64,000 bases of DNA, taken from NCBI RefSeq assembly GCF_964340395.1, contig NC_135570.1, positions 17,734,822 to 17,798,821 of the forward strand, in the 5' to 3' direction. This DNA comes from Glandiceps talaboti. Lineage: Eukaryota; Hemichordata; Enteropneusta; Spengelidae. The translations under genes were made by a program, and so were the position numbers. This document shows, piece after piece, positions 48,696 to 60,809 of this stretch (position 1 is the stretch's first letter; each line of letters opens with the position of its first letter). The notes beneath the pieces were generated by a model. It saw only the letters and a program-made list of their open reading frames with translations, ran no database searches and was not told the DNA's origin.

Positions 48696-49475
48696 TAAAC
48701 AGTCAAATGATGTTGTTACGTTTTCTCCTTCATTCAAAGTGTATATTTTGAAGAGACACAGATATGACGACTACTGTTTAATGATTATTTTTACGCTTTT
48801 TAATGAAAATAATATAGACCGGAATCGACTGTGTGTTCGAGCCTATATACCGCAACTCCAAATATTGATTAAAGTAAAATATTATAAATTGGGTGTTTTT
48901 GTTTATTTCCCTCACAAAAGACACAACGTTTCGGAGCCTCATTTCAAATGATATGCTGTTTCGGCAGTCTGTTGTAATGTCCCGCAAACTCGACAATGCA
49001 CTGTACCGCAGCATGCAAAATATATATCTCACCCACCACAAGAAGGCAGCAGGTGGTATCAAGCTTCGAGAGAAAATTCATGGGTTACATGTTCGATTTG
49101 AAGCGTCCTGATTGGTTTATTCGATGCCCCGTCCTCCCCCTCTGTATTACCAGAGACGAACAATACGTACCTGGTATTACTAGTTTAAGCAAGGAATGCG
49201 TTTGAGCTAGAGCATGGCCGGCCTGGCAAGCAGCAACCAGAAAGTGTACAAGTACATACATACATATTATAATATCAACTTTTAATCATCCCATTTCTGA
49301 CCTTTCCCAAAATAACAAATATGTGTAGACATGTATAATGAGTTTATTAAAATATACTATAAATAAATTTAAAGTAAGTAAGTATGTAAATGTGACTCAT
49401 AGCTAACTTGGGCCTTTATTACCTGTATATCATCATTTTCGGATTTCATCAGAATTGCTGCCCCATGCCCCGGGT
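48696..49475. other. Unique DNA between minisatellite blocks
   Basis: 780 bp with no repeat relationship that I can see and only short, unrecognised frames (60-94 codons). It separates two blocks of the same minisatellite, so it is either an inserted segment or an original spacer. It shows no homology to the candidate LTR. Confidence 0.5.
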
Positions 49476-49842
49476 CGGACTCAAATTAAGTCGCTCAGTG
49501 TTGGACTCAAATAAGTCGCTCAGTGTTGGACTCAAATAAGTCACTCGGTGACGTCGGACTCAAATAAGTCACTCAGTGACGTCAGACTCAAATAAGTCAC
49601 TCAGTGTCGAACTCAAATAAGTCACTCAGTGACGTCAGACTCAAATAAGTCACCCAGTGTCGAACTCAAATAAGTCACTCAGTGACATCGGACTCAAATA
49701 AGTCACTGTCGGACTCAAATAAGTCGCTCAGTGTTGAACTCAAATAAGTCGCTCAGTGTCAGACTCAAATAAGTCGCTCAGTGTCGGACTCAAATAAGTC
49801 GCTCAGTGTCGGACTCAAATAAGTCGCTCAGTGTCGGACTCA
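49476..49842. repeat. 25-30-bp minisatellite, right block, about 14 units
   Basis: Same unit as at 48.25-48.70 kb, here mostly in the 25-bp GTCGCTCAGTGTCGGACTCA form in its right half and the longer GTGACGTC form in its left half. Confidence 0.95.
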
Positions 49843-50885
49843 TTTGACTGATTAAACAAATACTCGTAAGTTTGCCCAAAATAGAAAGCGTCCGTGAATG
49901 TGGGCGATGTAGTATCACGCATACGACGAAAAAGAACACCAAAGTGTCGTGTCCTATCCATTCTTTTTTTTTTTAGCAAATGAGCAAATTGAGCACTCCA
50001 CAGCTCAGCGTCCCGTATTTATATTCCAGTGCAATTCGATCGAGTTAAATATATGTATTTCTCTGTGTATTATAATTAGATATTAATTATCGATTCAAGA
50101 TACTGAAATAATTATAAACAAGAACTTGACAGAACTTGTTGATGTTGTCTTTATTCATGTTATTCAATACTGTTTTGACACCAGAATTGTTGCCTCATGC
50201 CCTTGGTCAGATACAAACTATTGACACATGCAAATCAGCCTACAATTAAAGCATCTCATTGCAAAATAAAGACAGCCCTAACAACTACAACTTACTACTA
50301 CATATCAAAAGGCAAACATGAAGCAAAGGATGTACTTAGTCCATACATATTTAGACTGCGAAGAGAAAATATTCATAAAAAATTCTTCTCAAAATTCCCT
50401 GAAAGAAAGACGGTCGGAGTAAGAAACACTGCCCAATAACTATTCACACTGCACTAAATATAACTTAGCTTGACATGTTTTAGATTCAAATTATGCAGTA
50501 ATTTTCAGGTGTATTAAATAATGTTTTCCACGATTAGAGAAAAATGACAGATGGTCAAATCTCTACTCCCGGTTGCCAACAATCCTATGGAAGTGCTTGC
50601 AATATCCACAACAAAGTTTCAAACACAAGCCCCATGTTCCTATTGGACTTGCCAGGAGTGCAATTTGAGAAAAAATTGCGAATAACAATGTTTGAACAGT
50701 CAACAAGCTGCCTGAAGATATGACGACCAATAGCTCTATGAGATGACAGAATCGAATCCCATGATGCAAATGTGGCATACTCTATAGTATTTGCATGTGT
50801 GCTTGTAGTATTCTCTGCAGCTTTACAGGTGAATTATACAAACATCAGTAACAGGGGGAGGGGAGAGGAGGAGAGGGGGGGGGAG
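49843..50885. other. Unassigned intergenic sequence
   Basis: A T10 run lies near 49965-49974. A frame of 80 codons at 50197-50439 is not recognised. No gene is supported. Confidence 0.5.
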
Positions 50886-51599
50886 GAATCTAGTCAAACT
50901 TGGATAGATTTCTATACCTTATACAAGGGGAGCCCTGGGAGTAACAAAGGGGGGGGGGGGAATCTGGTCAGACTTCGATAGATTTCTATACCTTATACAA
51001 GGGGAGCCCTGGGAGTAACAAAGGGGGGGGATCTGGTCAGACTTCGATAGATTTCTATACCTTATACAAGGGAGGCCATGGGATTTACAAAGGGGGGGGG
51101 GGATCTGGACAGACTTGGATAGATTTCTATACCTTATACAAGGAGAGCCATGGGAGTTACAAAGGGGGAAATCTGGACAGACTTGGATAGATTTCTATAC
51201 CTTATACAAGGGGAGCCCTGGGAGTAACAAAGGGGGGGGGGATCTGGTCAGACTTCGATAGATTTCTATACCTTATACAAGGGAGGCCATGGGATTTACA
51301 AAGGGGGGGGATCTGGACAGACTTGGATAGATTTCTATACCTTATACAAGGAGAGCCATGGGAGTTACAAAGGGGGGAATCTGGACAGACTTGGATAGAT
51401 TTCTATACCTTATACAAGGGAAGCCATGGGAGTTACAAAGGGGGGGGAAAATCTGGACAGACTTGGATAGATTTCTATACCTTATACAAGGGAAGCCATG
51501 GGATTTACAAAGGGGGGGGAATCTGGACAGACTTGGATAGATTTCTACCTTATACAAGGGAAGCCAAGGGATTTACAAAGGGGGAATCTGGACAGACTT

Positions 51600-53390
51600 G
51601 AATAGATTTCTATACCTTATACAAGGGAAGCCCTGGGAGTTACAAAGGGGGGAATCTGGACAGACTTGGATAGATTTCTATACTTTACATAAGGGAAGCC
51701 CTGGGAGTTACAAAGAGGGGAATCTGGTCAGACTTGGATAGATTTCTATACCCTATACAAGGGAAGCCCTGGGAGTTACAAAGGGGGGAATCTGGTCAGA
51801 CTTGGATAGATTTCTATACCTTATACAAGGGAAGCCATGGGATTCACAAAGGGGGGGGGGGTCTGGACAGACTTCGATAGATTTCTATACCTTATACAAG
51901 GGAAGCCATGGGATTTACAAAGGGGGTGGGAATCTGGACAGACTTCGATAGATTTCTATACCTTATACAAGGGAAGCCATGGGATTTACAAAGGGGGGGG
52001 GGAATCTGGACAGACTTCGATAGATTTCTATACCTTATACAAGGGAAGCCATGGGATTTACAAAGGGGGGGGAATCTGGACAGACTTCGATAGATTTCTA
52101 TACCTTATACAAGGGAAGCCATGGGATTTACAAAGGGGGGGGGATCTGGACAGACTTCGATAGATTTCTATACCTTATACAAGGGAAGCCATGGGATTTT
52201 CAAAGGGGGGGGGGAAATCTGGACAGACTTGGATAGATTCCTACCTTATACAAGGGAAGCCATGGGAGTTACAAAGGGGGAATCTGGACAGACTTGGATA
52301 GATTTCTATACCTTATACAAGGGAAGCCATGGGAGTTACAAAGGGGGAATCTGGACAGACTTGAATAGATTTCTATACCATATAAAAGGGAAGTGCTGGG
52401 AGTTACAAAGGGGGGAATCTGGACAGACTTGGATAGATTTCTACCTTATACAAGGGAAGCCAAGAGAGTTACAAAGGGGGAATCTGGACAGACTTGAATA
52501 GATTTCTATACCTTATACAAGGGAAGCCCTGGGAGTTACAAAGGGGGGAATCTGGACAGACTTGGATAGATTTCTATACTTTACATAAGGGAAGCCCTGG
52601 GAGTTACAAAGAGGGGAATCTGGTCAGACTTGGATAGATTTCTATACCCTATACAAGGGAAGCCCTGGGAGTTACAAAGGGGGGAATCTGGTCAGACTTG
52701 GATAGATTTCTATACCTTATACAAGGGAAGCCATGGGATTCACAAAGGGGGGGGGGATCTGGACAGACTTCGATAGATTTCTATACCTTATACAAGGGAA
52801 GCCATGGGATTTACAAAGGGGGTGGGAATCTGGACAGACTTCGATAGATTTCTATACCTTATACAAGGGAAGCCATGGGATTTACAAAGGGGGGGGGAAT
52901 CTGGACAGACTTCGATAGATTTCTATACCTTATACAAGGGAAGCCATGGGATTTACAAAGGGGGGGGGGGAATCTGGACAGACTTCGATAGATTTCTATA
53001 CCTTATACAAGGGAAGCCATGGGATTTACAAAGGGGGGGGATCTGGACAGACTTCGATAGATTTCTATACCTTATACAAGGGAAGCCATGGGATTTTCAA
53101 AGGGGGGGGGGAAATCTGGACAGACTTGGATAGATTCCTACCTTATACAAGGGAAGCCATGGGAGTTACAAAGGGGGAATCTGGACAGACTTGGATAGAT
53201 TTCTATACCTTATACAAGGGAAGCCATGGGAGTTACAAAGGGGGGGGGGAATCTGGACAGACTTGGATAGATTTCTACCTTATACAAGGGAAGCCATGGG
53301 AGTTACAAAGGGGGAATCTGGACAGACTTGAATAGATTTCTATACCATATAAAAGGGAAGTGCTGGGAGTTACAAAGGGGGGAATCTGGA
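51600..53390. repeat. About 896-bp higher-order duplication within the G-run satellite
   Basis: The subfamily order from about 51600 to 52490 repeats from about 52490 to 53390. For example, the unit with GATTCACAAAGG at 51837-51855 recurs at 52733-52750, and the KGGGxWTDFDRFLYL-type frame starts are 896 apart. Differences are mostly in G-run length. Confidence 0.75.
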
Positions 53391-53579
53391 CAGACTTGGA
53401 TAGATTTCTATACCTTATACAAGGGAAGCCATGGGAGTTACAAAGGGGGGGATCTGGACAGACTTGGATAGATTTCTACCTTATACAAGGGAAGCCCTGG
53501 GAGTTACAAAGGGGGAATCTGGACAGACTTGAATAGATTTCTATACCTTATACAAGGGAAGCCCTGGGAGTTACAAAGG

Positions 53580-56500
53580 GGGGGGGAATCTGGACAGACT
53601 TGGATAGATTTCTATACCTTATATAAGGGAAGCCCTGGGAGTTACAAAGAGGGGAATCTGGTCAGACTTGGATAGATTTCTATACCTTACATAAGGGAAG
53701 CCCTGGGAGTTACAAAGAGGGGAATCTGGTCAGACTTGAATAGATTTCTATACCTTATACAAGGGAAGCCCTGGGAGTTACAAAGGGGGGAATCTGGACA
53801 GACTTGGATAGATTTCTACCTTATACAAGGGAAGCCCTGGGAGTTACAAAGAGGGGAATCTGGTCAGACTTGGATAGATTTCTATACCTTACATAAGGGA
53901 AGCCCTGGGAGTTACAAAGAGGGGAATCTGGTCAGACTTGGATAGATTTCTATACCTTACATAAGGGAAGCCCTGGGAGTTACAAAGAGGGGAATCTGGT
54001 CAGACTTGGATAGATTTCTATACCCTATACAAGGGAAGCCCTGGGAGTTACAAAGGGGGGAATCTGGTCAGACTTGGATAGATTTCTATACCTTACATAA
54101 GGGAAGCCCTGGGAGTTACAAAGAGGGGAATCTGGTCAGACTTGGATAGATTTCTATACCTTACATAAGGGAAGCCCTGGGAGTTACAAAGAGGGGAATC
54201 TGGTCAGACTTGGATAGATTTCTATACCCTATACAAGGGAAGCCCTGGGAGTTACAAAGGGGGGAATCTGGTCAGACTTGGATAGATTTCTATACCTTAT
54301 ACAAGGGAAGCCATGGGATTTACAAAGGGGGGGGGATCTGGACAGACTTCGATAGATTTCTATACCTTATACAAGGAGAGCCATGGGAGTTACAAAAGGG
54401 GGGGGGGGAATCTGGACAGACTTCGATAGATTTCTATACCTTATACAAGGGAAGCCATGGGATTTACAAAGGGGGTGGGAATCTGGACAGACTTGGATAG
54501 ATTCCTACCTTATACAAGGGAAGCCATGGGATTTACAAAGGGGGAATCTGGACAGACTTGGATAGATTTCTATACCTTATACAAGGGAAGCCATGGGATT
54601 TACAAAGGGGGTGGGAATCGGGACAGACTTCGATAGATTTCTATACCTTATACAAGGGAAGCCATGGGATTTACAAAGGGGGGGGGAATCTGGACAGACT
54701 TGGATAGATTCCTACCTTATACAAGGGAAGCCATGCGAGTTACAAAGGGGGAATCTGGACAGACTTGGATAGATTTCTATACCTTATACAAGGGAAGCCA
54801 TGGGAGTTACAAAAGGGGGGGGGGAAATCTGGACAGACTTGGATAGATTTCTATACCTTATACAAGGGAAGCCATGGGAGTTACAAAGGGGGTGGGAATC
54901 TGGACAGACTTGAATAGATTTCTACCTTATACAAGGGAAGCCATGGGAGTTACAAAAGGGGGGGGGAAATCTGGACAGACTTGGATAGATTTCTATACCT
55001 TATACAAGGGAAGCCATGGGAGTTACAAAGGGGGTGGGAATCTGGACAGACTTGAATAGATTTCTACCTTATACAAGGGAAGCCATGGGAGTTACAAAGG
55101 GGGAATCTGGACAGACTTGAATAGATTTCTATACCATATAAAAGGGAAGTGCTGGGAGTTACAAAGGGGGGAATCTGGACAGACTTTGATAGATTTCTAT
55201 ACCTTATACAAGGGAAGCCATGGGAGTTACAAAGGGGGGAATCTGGACAGACTTGGATAGATTTCTATACCATATAAAAGGGAAGTGCTGGGAGTTACAA
55301 AGGGGGGAATCTGGACAGACTTGGATAGATTTCTATACCTTATACAAGGGAAGCCATGGGAGTTACAAAGGGGGGAATCTGGACAGACTTGGATAGATTT
55401 CTATACCTTATACAAGGGAAGCCATGGGAGTTACAAAGGGGGAATCTGGACAGACTTGGATAGATTTCTATACCTTATACAAGGGAAGCCATGGGAGTTA
55501 CAAAGGGGGAATCTGGACAGACTTGGATAGATTTCTATACCTTATACAAGGGAAGCCATGGGAGTTACAAAGGGGGGGGGGGGAATCTGGACAGACTTGG
55601 ATAGATTTCTATACCTTATATAAGGGAAGCCCTGGGAGTTACAAAGAGGGGAATCTGGTCAGACTTGGATAGATTTCTATACCTTACATAAGGGAAGCCC
55701 TGGGAGTTACAAAGAGGGGAATCTGGTCAGACTTGAATAGATTTCTATACCTTATACAAGGGAAGCCCTGGGAGTTACAAAGGGGGGAATCTGGACAGAC
55801 TTGGATAGATTTCTACCTTATACAAGGGAAGCCCTGGGAGTTACAAAGAGGGGAATCTGGTCAGACTTGGATAGATTTCTATACCTTACATAAGGGAAGC
55901 CCTGGGAGTTACAAAGAGGGGAATCTGGTCAGACTTGGATAGATTTCTATACCTTACATAAGGGAAGCCCTGGGAGTTACAAAGAGGGGAATCTGGTCAG
56001 ACTTGGATAGATTTCTATACCCTATACAAGGGAAGCCCTGGGAGTTACAAAGGGGGGAATCTGGTCAGACTTGGATAGATTTCTATACCTTACATAAGGG
56101 AAGCCCTGGGAGTTACAAAGAGGGGAATCTGGTCAGACTTGGATAGATTTCTATACCTTACATAAGGGAAGCCCTGGGAGTTACAAAGAGGGGAATCTGG
56201 TCAGACTTGGATAGATTTCTATACCCTATACAAGGGAAGCCCTGGGAGTTACAAAGGGGGGAATCTGGTCAGACTTGGATAGATTTCTATACCTTATACA
56301 AGGGAAGCCATGGGATTTACAAAGGGGGGGGGATCTGGACAGACTTCGATAGATTTCTATACCTTATACAAGGAGAGCCATGGGAGTTACAAAAGGGGGG
56401 GGGGAATCTGGACAGACTTCGATAGATTTCTATACCTTATACAAGGGAAGCCATGGGATTTACAAAGGGGGTGGGAATCTGGACAGACTTGGATAGATTC

Positions 56501-57580
56501 CTACCTTATACAAGGGAAGCCATGGGATTTACAAAGGGGGAATCTGGACAGACTTGGATAGATTTCTATACCTTATACAAGGGAAGCCATGGGATTTACA
56601 AAGGGGGTGGGAATCGGGACAGACTTCGATAGATTTCTATACCTTATACAAGGGAAGCCATGGGATTTACAAAGGGGGGGGGGGAATCTGGACAGACTTG
56701 GATAGATTCCTACCTTATACAAGGGAAGCCATGCGAGTTACAAAGGGGGAATCTGGACAGACTTGGATAGATTTCTATACCTTATACAAGGGAAGCCATG
56801 GGAGTTACAAAAGGGGGGGGGGGAAATCTGGACAGACTTGGATAGATTTCTATACCTTATACAAGGGAAGCCATGGGAGTTACAAAGGGGGTGGGAATCT
56901 GGACAGACTTGAATAGATTTCTACCTTATACAAGGGAAGCCATGGGAGTTACAAAAGGGGGGGGGAAATCTGGACAGACTTGGATAGATTTCTATACCTT
57001 ATACAAGGGAAGCCATGGGAGTTACAAAGGGGGTGGGAATCTGGACAGACTTGAATAGATTTCTACCTTATACAAGGGAAGCCATGGGAGTTACAAAGGG
57101 GGAATCTGGACAGACTTGAATAGATTTCTATACCATATAAAAGGGAAGTGCTGGGAGTTACAAAGGGGGGAATCTGGACAGACTTTGATAGATTTCTATA
57201 CCTTATACAAGGGAAGCCATGGGAGTTACAAAGGGGGGAATCTGGACAGACTTGGATAGATTTCTATACCATATAAAAGGGAAGTGCTGGGAGTTACAAA
57301 GGGGGGAATCTGGACAGACTTGGATAGATTTCTATACCTTATACAAGGGAAGCCATGGGAGTTACAAAGGGGGGAATCTGGACAGACTTGGATAGATTTC
57401 TATACCTTATACAAGGGAAGCCATGGGAGTTACAAAGGGGGAATCTGGACAGACTTGGATAGATTTCTATACCTTATACAAGGGAAGCCATGGGAGTTAC
57501 AAAGGGGGAATCTGGACAGACTTGGATAGATTTCTATACCTTATACAAGGGAAGCCATGGGAGTTACAAAGGGGGTGGGA
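53580..57580. repeat. 1,997-1,999-bp higher-order duplication within the G-run satellite
   Basis: Stretches starting at 53736, 54874 and 55285 recur at 55733, 56873 and 57284, with translations identical over 60-80 codons. The single-base offset changes come from G-run length. Two adjacent copies of a 2-kb block are therefore present. Confidence 0.85.
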
Positions 57581-58474
57581 ATCTGGACAGACTTGAATAG
57601 ATTTCTACCTTATACAAGGGAAGCCATGGGATTTACAAAGGGGGGGATCTGAACAGACTTGGATAGATTCCTACCTTATACAAGGGAAGCCATGGGAGTT
57701 ACAAAGGGGGAATCTGGACAGACTTGGATAGATTTCTACCTTATACAAGGGAAGCCATGGGAGTTACAAAGGGGGAATCTGGACAGACTTGAATAGATTT
57801 CTATACCATATAAAAGGGAAGTGCTGGGAGTTACAAAGGGGGGAATCTGGACAGACTTTGATAGATTTCTATACCTTATACAAGGGAAGCCATGGGAGTT
57901 ACAAAGGGGGGAATCTGGACAGACTTGGATAGATTTCTATACCTTATACAAGGGAAGCCATGGGAGTTACAAAGGGGGAATCTGGACAGACTTGGATAGA
58001 TTTCTACCTTATACAAGGGAAGCCATGGGAGTTACAAAGGGGGGAATCTGGACAGACTTGGATAGATTTCTATACCCTATACAAGGGAGGCCATGGGAGT
58101 TACAAAGGGGGGAATCTGGACAGACTTGAATAGATTTCTATACCTTATACAAGGGAAGCCCTGGGAGTTACAAAGGGGGGGGGGATCTGGACAGACTTGG
58201 ATAGATTTCTATACCTTATATAAGGGAAGCCCTGGGAGTTACAAAGAGGGGAATCTGGTCAGACTTGGATAGATTTCTATACAAGGGAAGCCCTGGGAGT
58301 TACAAAGGGGGGAATCTGGCCAGAATTGGATAGACTTATACAAGGGAAGCCCTGGGAGTTACAAAGAGGGGAATCTGGTCAGATTTGGATAGATTTCTAT
58401 ACCCTATACAAGGGAAGCCCTGGGAGTTACAAAGGGGGGAATCTGGTCAGACTTGGATAGATTTCTATACCTTG

Positions 58475-58637
58475 TACGATGAGAAATGCTTGTCAATGAA
58501 GAAAATCTATCACAAATTAAGTTACTACCGAACAGCCTAAAGTTTCCTCGTTGTCTACATTGCGAAGCAGACTTGTAATATCATACAATAACTTCTAAAC
58601 TTTCCAAAATTTGAAGTTTTGCTTGATAATAGTGGAG
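58475..58637. other. Spacer before the palindrome
   Basis: Unique AT-rich sequence. Nothing is recognised. Confidence 0.5.
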
Positions 58638-58830
58638 ACATATTGCCTGGCCACGAGGGCTATAGCACCCGTTTATTACATCCGAGGGACTGTGAGTTAC
58701 CAGAATCACATGCTATTTCCCGAGGCCAAAGGCCTTTGGCCTCGGGAAATAGCATGTGATTCTGGTAACTCACAGTCACGAGGGGGCAATGAACGGGTGC
58801 TATAGCCCGAATATAGGCCAGGCAATATGT
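58638..58830. mobile_element. Palindromic element with a 90-bp perfect core (foldback type)
   Basis: 58688-58732 and 58733-58777 are exact reverse complements with no loop; the centre is AAAGGCCTTT. The symmetry continues, with mismatches and small indels, to ACATATTGCCTGGCC at 58638-58652 and its inverse at 58816-58830. Inside are shared GGGCTATAGCACCCG blocks. It could be a foldback MITE, a decayed TIR element with no interior, or a cruciform-forming hairpin. I see no clear target duplication. Confidence 0.8.
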
Positions 58831-58921
58831 GTTTTATAATATACCTCATGCTGTGAACTCGCGGTGGCAGACGACATCGTCAGAAGCTGCCATAAATTTG
58901 ACCAGCTGTGAACGCGCGGTA

Positions 58922-58993
58922 GTCACGTGACCATGTGTAAAAGTTGATGGAACTATTTCCCTAGGGAAATAGTCATTCTATTTTCCTATCACG
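58922..58993. promoter_or_regulatory. Cluster of short palindromes including two CACGTG E-boxes
   Basis: GTCACGTGAC (58922-58931), ACTATTTCCCTAGGGAAATA plus GT (58952-58973, a 22-bp perfect palindrome) and TCACGTGA (about 58987-58994). The middle palindrome shares ATTTCCC/GGGAAATA with the core of the 58.7-kb palindrome. CACGTG is the site for bHLH-ZIP factors. Whether these act as regulatory sites or are foldback-element debris is open. Confidence 0.3.
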
Positions 58994-60809
58994 TGACTGA
59001 TTCTAGCGAATCATGGCACAGTATTATCACTAGGTATATTATAATTGATTATATGCCATTCTGTATAAATGAGTTACTGGCCCTTGCAAAGGTGATACGA
59101 TCGTCACTAATGTACTACTCCACACAACACTGAAGTGTACACACGTTTATATACACCACAACGTGCGATATAACAATCAATCAGAAAGTTTGAAACTTAC
59201 GTTCGGGTTTTCTTCAGTTTGGCTTCACATTTGTAAAGAGAGATCCTGATGTTCGATGAAGGAGAGTCCTAGACTAAATTTGACTGTGTAATATGAAATA
59301 CTGAATTACAACAATTCACATGTGGAATGTATTATGAAAGGTTCCGGGAGAGAGGTGGACTGTGATGGTAAAATTGTGCTTTCTTCGTGTCTACTTCCGA
59401 GTTCGATCGGTAGTTCAATAGAGAAAGTTGGATGCTTCGGAGAGATATTCGTATGTATTAAACTTTGCAGTCGCAACGGTCAGGGGGTCAACACAAAAGC
59501 AGTAACGGGAGACCCAAATAGACATTGGCATTCGGCTGACTACACTCATATTTATTTCTAGTCACAGAATACTTTTATATGGAAGTTAAATACAATACAA
59601 GGCGCAGTTTGCAAGTGGCAGGTTTCACTTTTGCAACTCGCAGGTGGCAGTTTTGCAACTCGCAGGTCGCTGTCCTCACCGGCCTTCCATAGTTTTGCTA
59701 CAAAAAACCCTGGATCTTTTTGTCATTAGGTAGTACAGTATAGTTGCACTCTTGTCCAAATACGTACCTCAAGGCTTTAAAATTAAAATAGGTCGGGGTT
59801 ATGTTGTGTCTAGTGAGTGCAGACAGGGAGTACGACCAGATCGCAGATCAATTTTGAGTTTGTGCGAGTTGTCTATTCTCTACGTACTTTCTAGATAATG
59901 TCAATGTACCATGAAATAGATGGATTTAGGGAGTGTCCATTTTACTTCCAGGGGCACCGGAGGATTTTCAAGGTGGGGGGGGGGGTCAATTTTTCTCAGG
60001 AAAAATTAGGGGGGGGGGAGACACAATTTTCTACTATGTGAGTGGATATTATGTCCATATTTTCTCTTTTAATTTTTTCTGTTTTGCCATTTTATGCTCA
60101 TCAAGATATTTATCTAAGTTTAACTCTTTCACTTTAAGTTTTTCAAGAGTTCCATTCAAGAACAACTTCAACCAGTCATAGTCATTATATTTCTTGTTTT
60201 CTCTTTTTTTCTGTTGCTCTTCCCGATGTTTGGATCTGATGTTTTTTACTCTCTAGATTTTTCAGATGTTTAATTTAGTTTTTGACAAAAAATATGTTAT
60301 GCTGACAATATATTTCTCTATAAAACAAGATATAGTAATTTCTTCAGGTAGTTGTTTGAAGCATACAGGTTTTTGTGTTGGCACAGGGCTGGAAGTCATC
60401 TACAGTTTGCTTTGTGTTTGCGAAATCACCTAATACTAGAAATAGAAGTTAAACTTATATATCAGTCAAACTATAACAAGGAAAAATGTTGATAGTTACA
60501 TTATTTCAGTTTTTGACTATTCCTTCTAACAAATAAAAATGTTCATATTTACACTTGCATTGTTGACAAGCTGAGCAACACAAACCGGCATTGGAACTAA
60601 GTTGTATTCAATACATATCTAAAAAGTAAAACAGTTGTGTGAAGTATTTAAAGTATATACCCACATTGCCCAATGGAAATATAATATATTGTTATTGTCA
60701 TTGTGCATGAAATGATTATCTTCTTTTTTTAAAAGTATAATGATTTACTTTGTAACTTGTTTTAAATCCTGTGTCTCGGAGTAACTTGTTTTCCTTTATT
60801 GTGAATAAT
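58994..60809. other. Unassigned intergenic sequence
   Basis: No gene is supported; the frame 59322-59561 is unrecognised. A short repeat of GCAACTCGCAGGTGGCAG-like words lies at 59608-59670 (about three copies). G runs of about 12 and 10 at 59974-60020 resemble the degenerate GGGGG-type repeats near 41.0 and 43.4 kb. Confidence 0.5.

Larger units (their letters stand above)
50886..58474. repeat. 7.6-kb satellite of 64-73-bp units with variable G runs, about 110 copies
   Basis: The unit is AATCTGGACAGACTTGGATA, GATTTCTATACCTTATACAA, GGGAAGCCATGGGAGTTACA, then AA and 4-13 G. Unit length varies through the G run and through a 4-bp TATA deletion (TTTCTACC for TTTCTATACC). Three subfamilies are clear: GGACAGACTTGG with CATGGGAGTT; GGACAGACTTCG with CATGGGATTT; and GGTCAGACTTGG with CCCTGGGAGTTACAAAGAGG. 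Forward frames stay open for up to 130 codons and translate as WIDFYTLYKGSHGSYKGG-like repeats. These are artefacts: the G-run length changes the frame at random. Confidence 0.97.

Noticed and set aside
48203-49205. A second copy of the LTR in the DNA right of the Gypsy element
   Set aside because: I compared the candidate 3' LTR words (the AATAAA region, GTTAGTATCCACATAG) with 48.25-50.2 kb and found no match.
51323-58129. Repeated peptides of 60-130 residues (WIDFYTLYKGSHG type) as a tandem-repeat surface protein
   Set aside because: G-run length changes shift the frame between units and all three forward frames are open in places, so there is no coding constraint.
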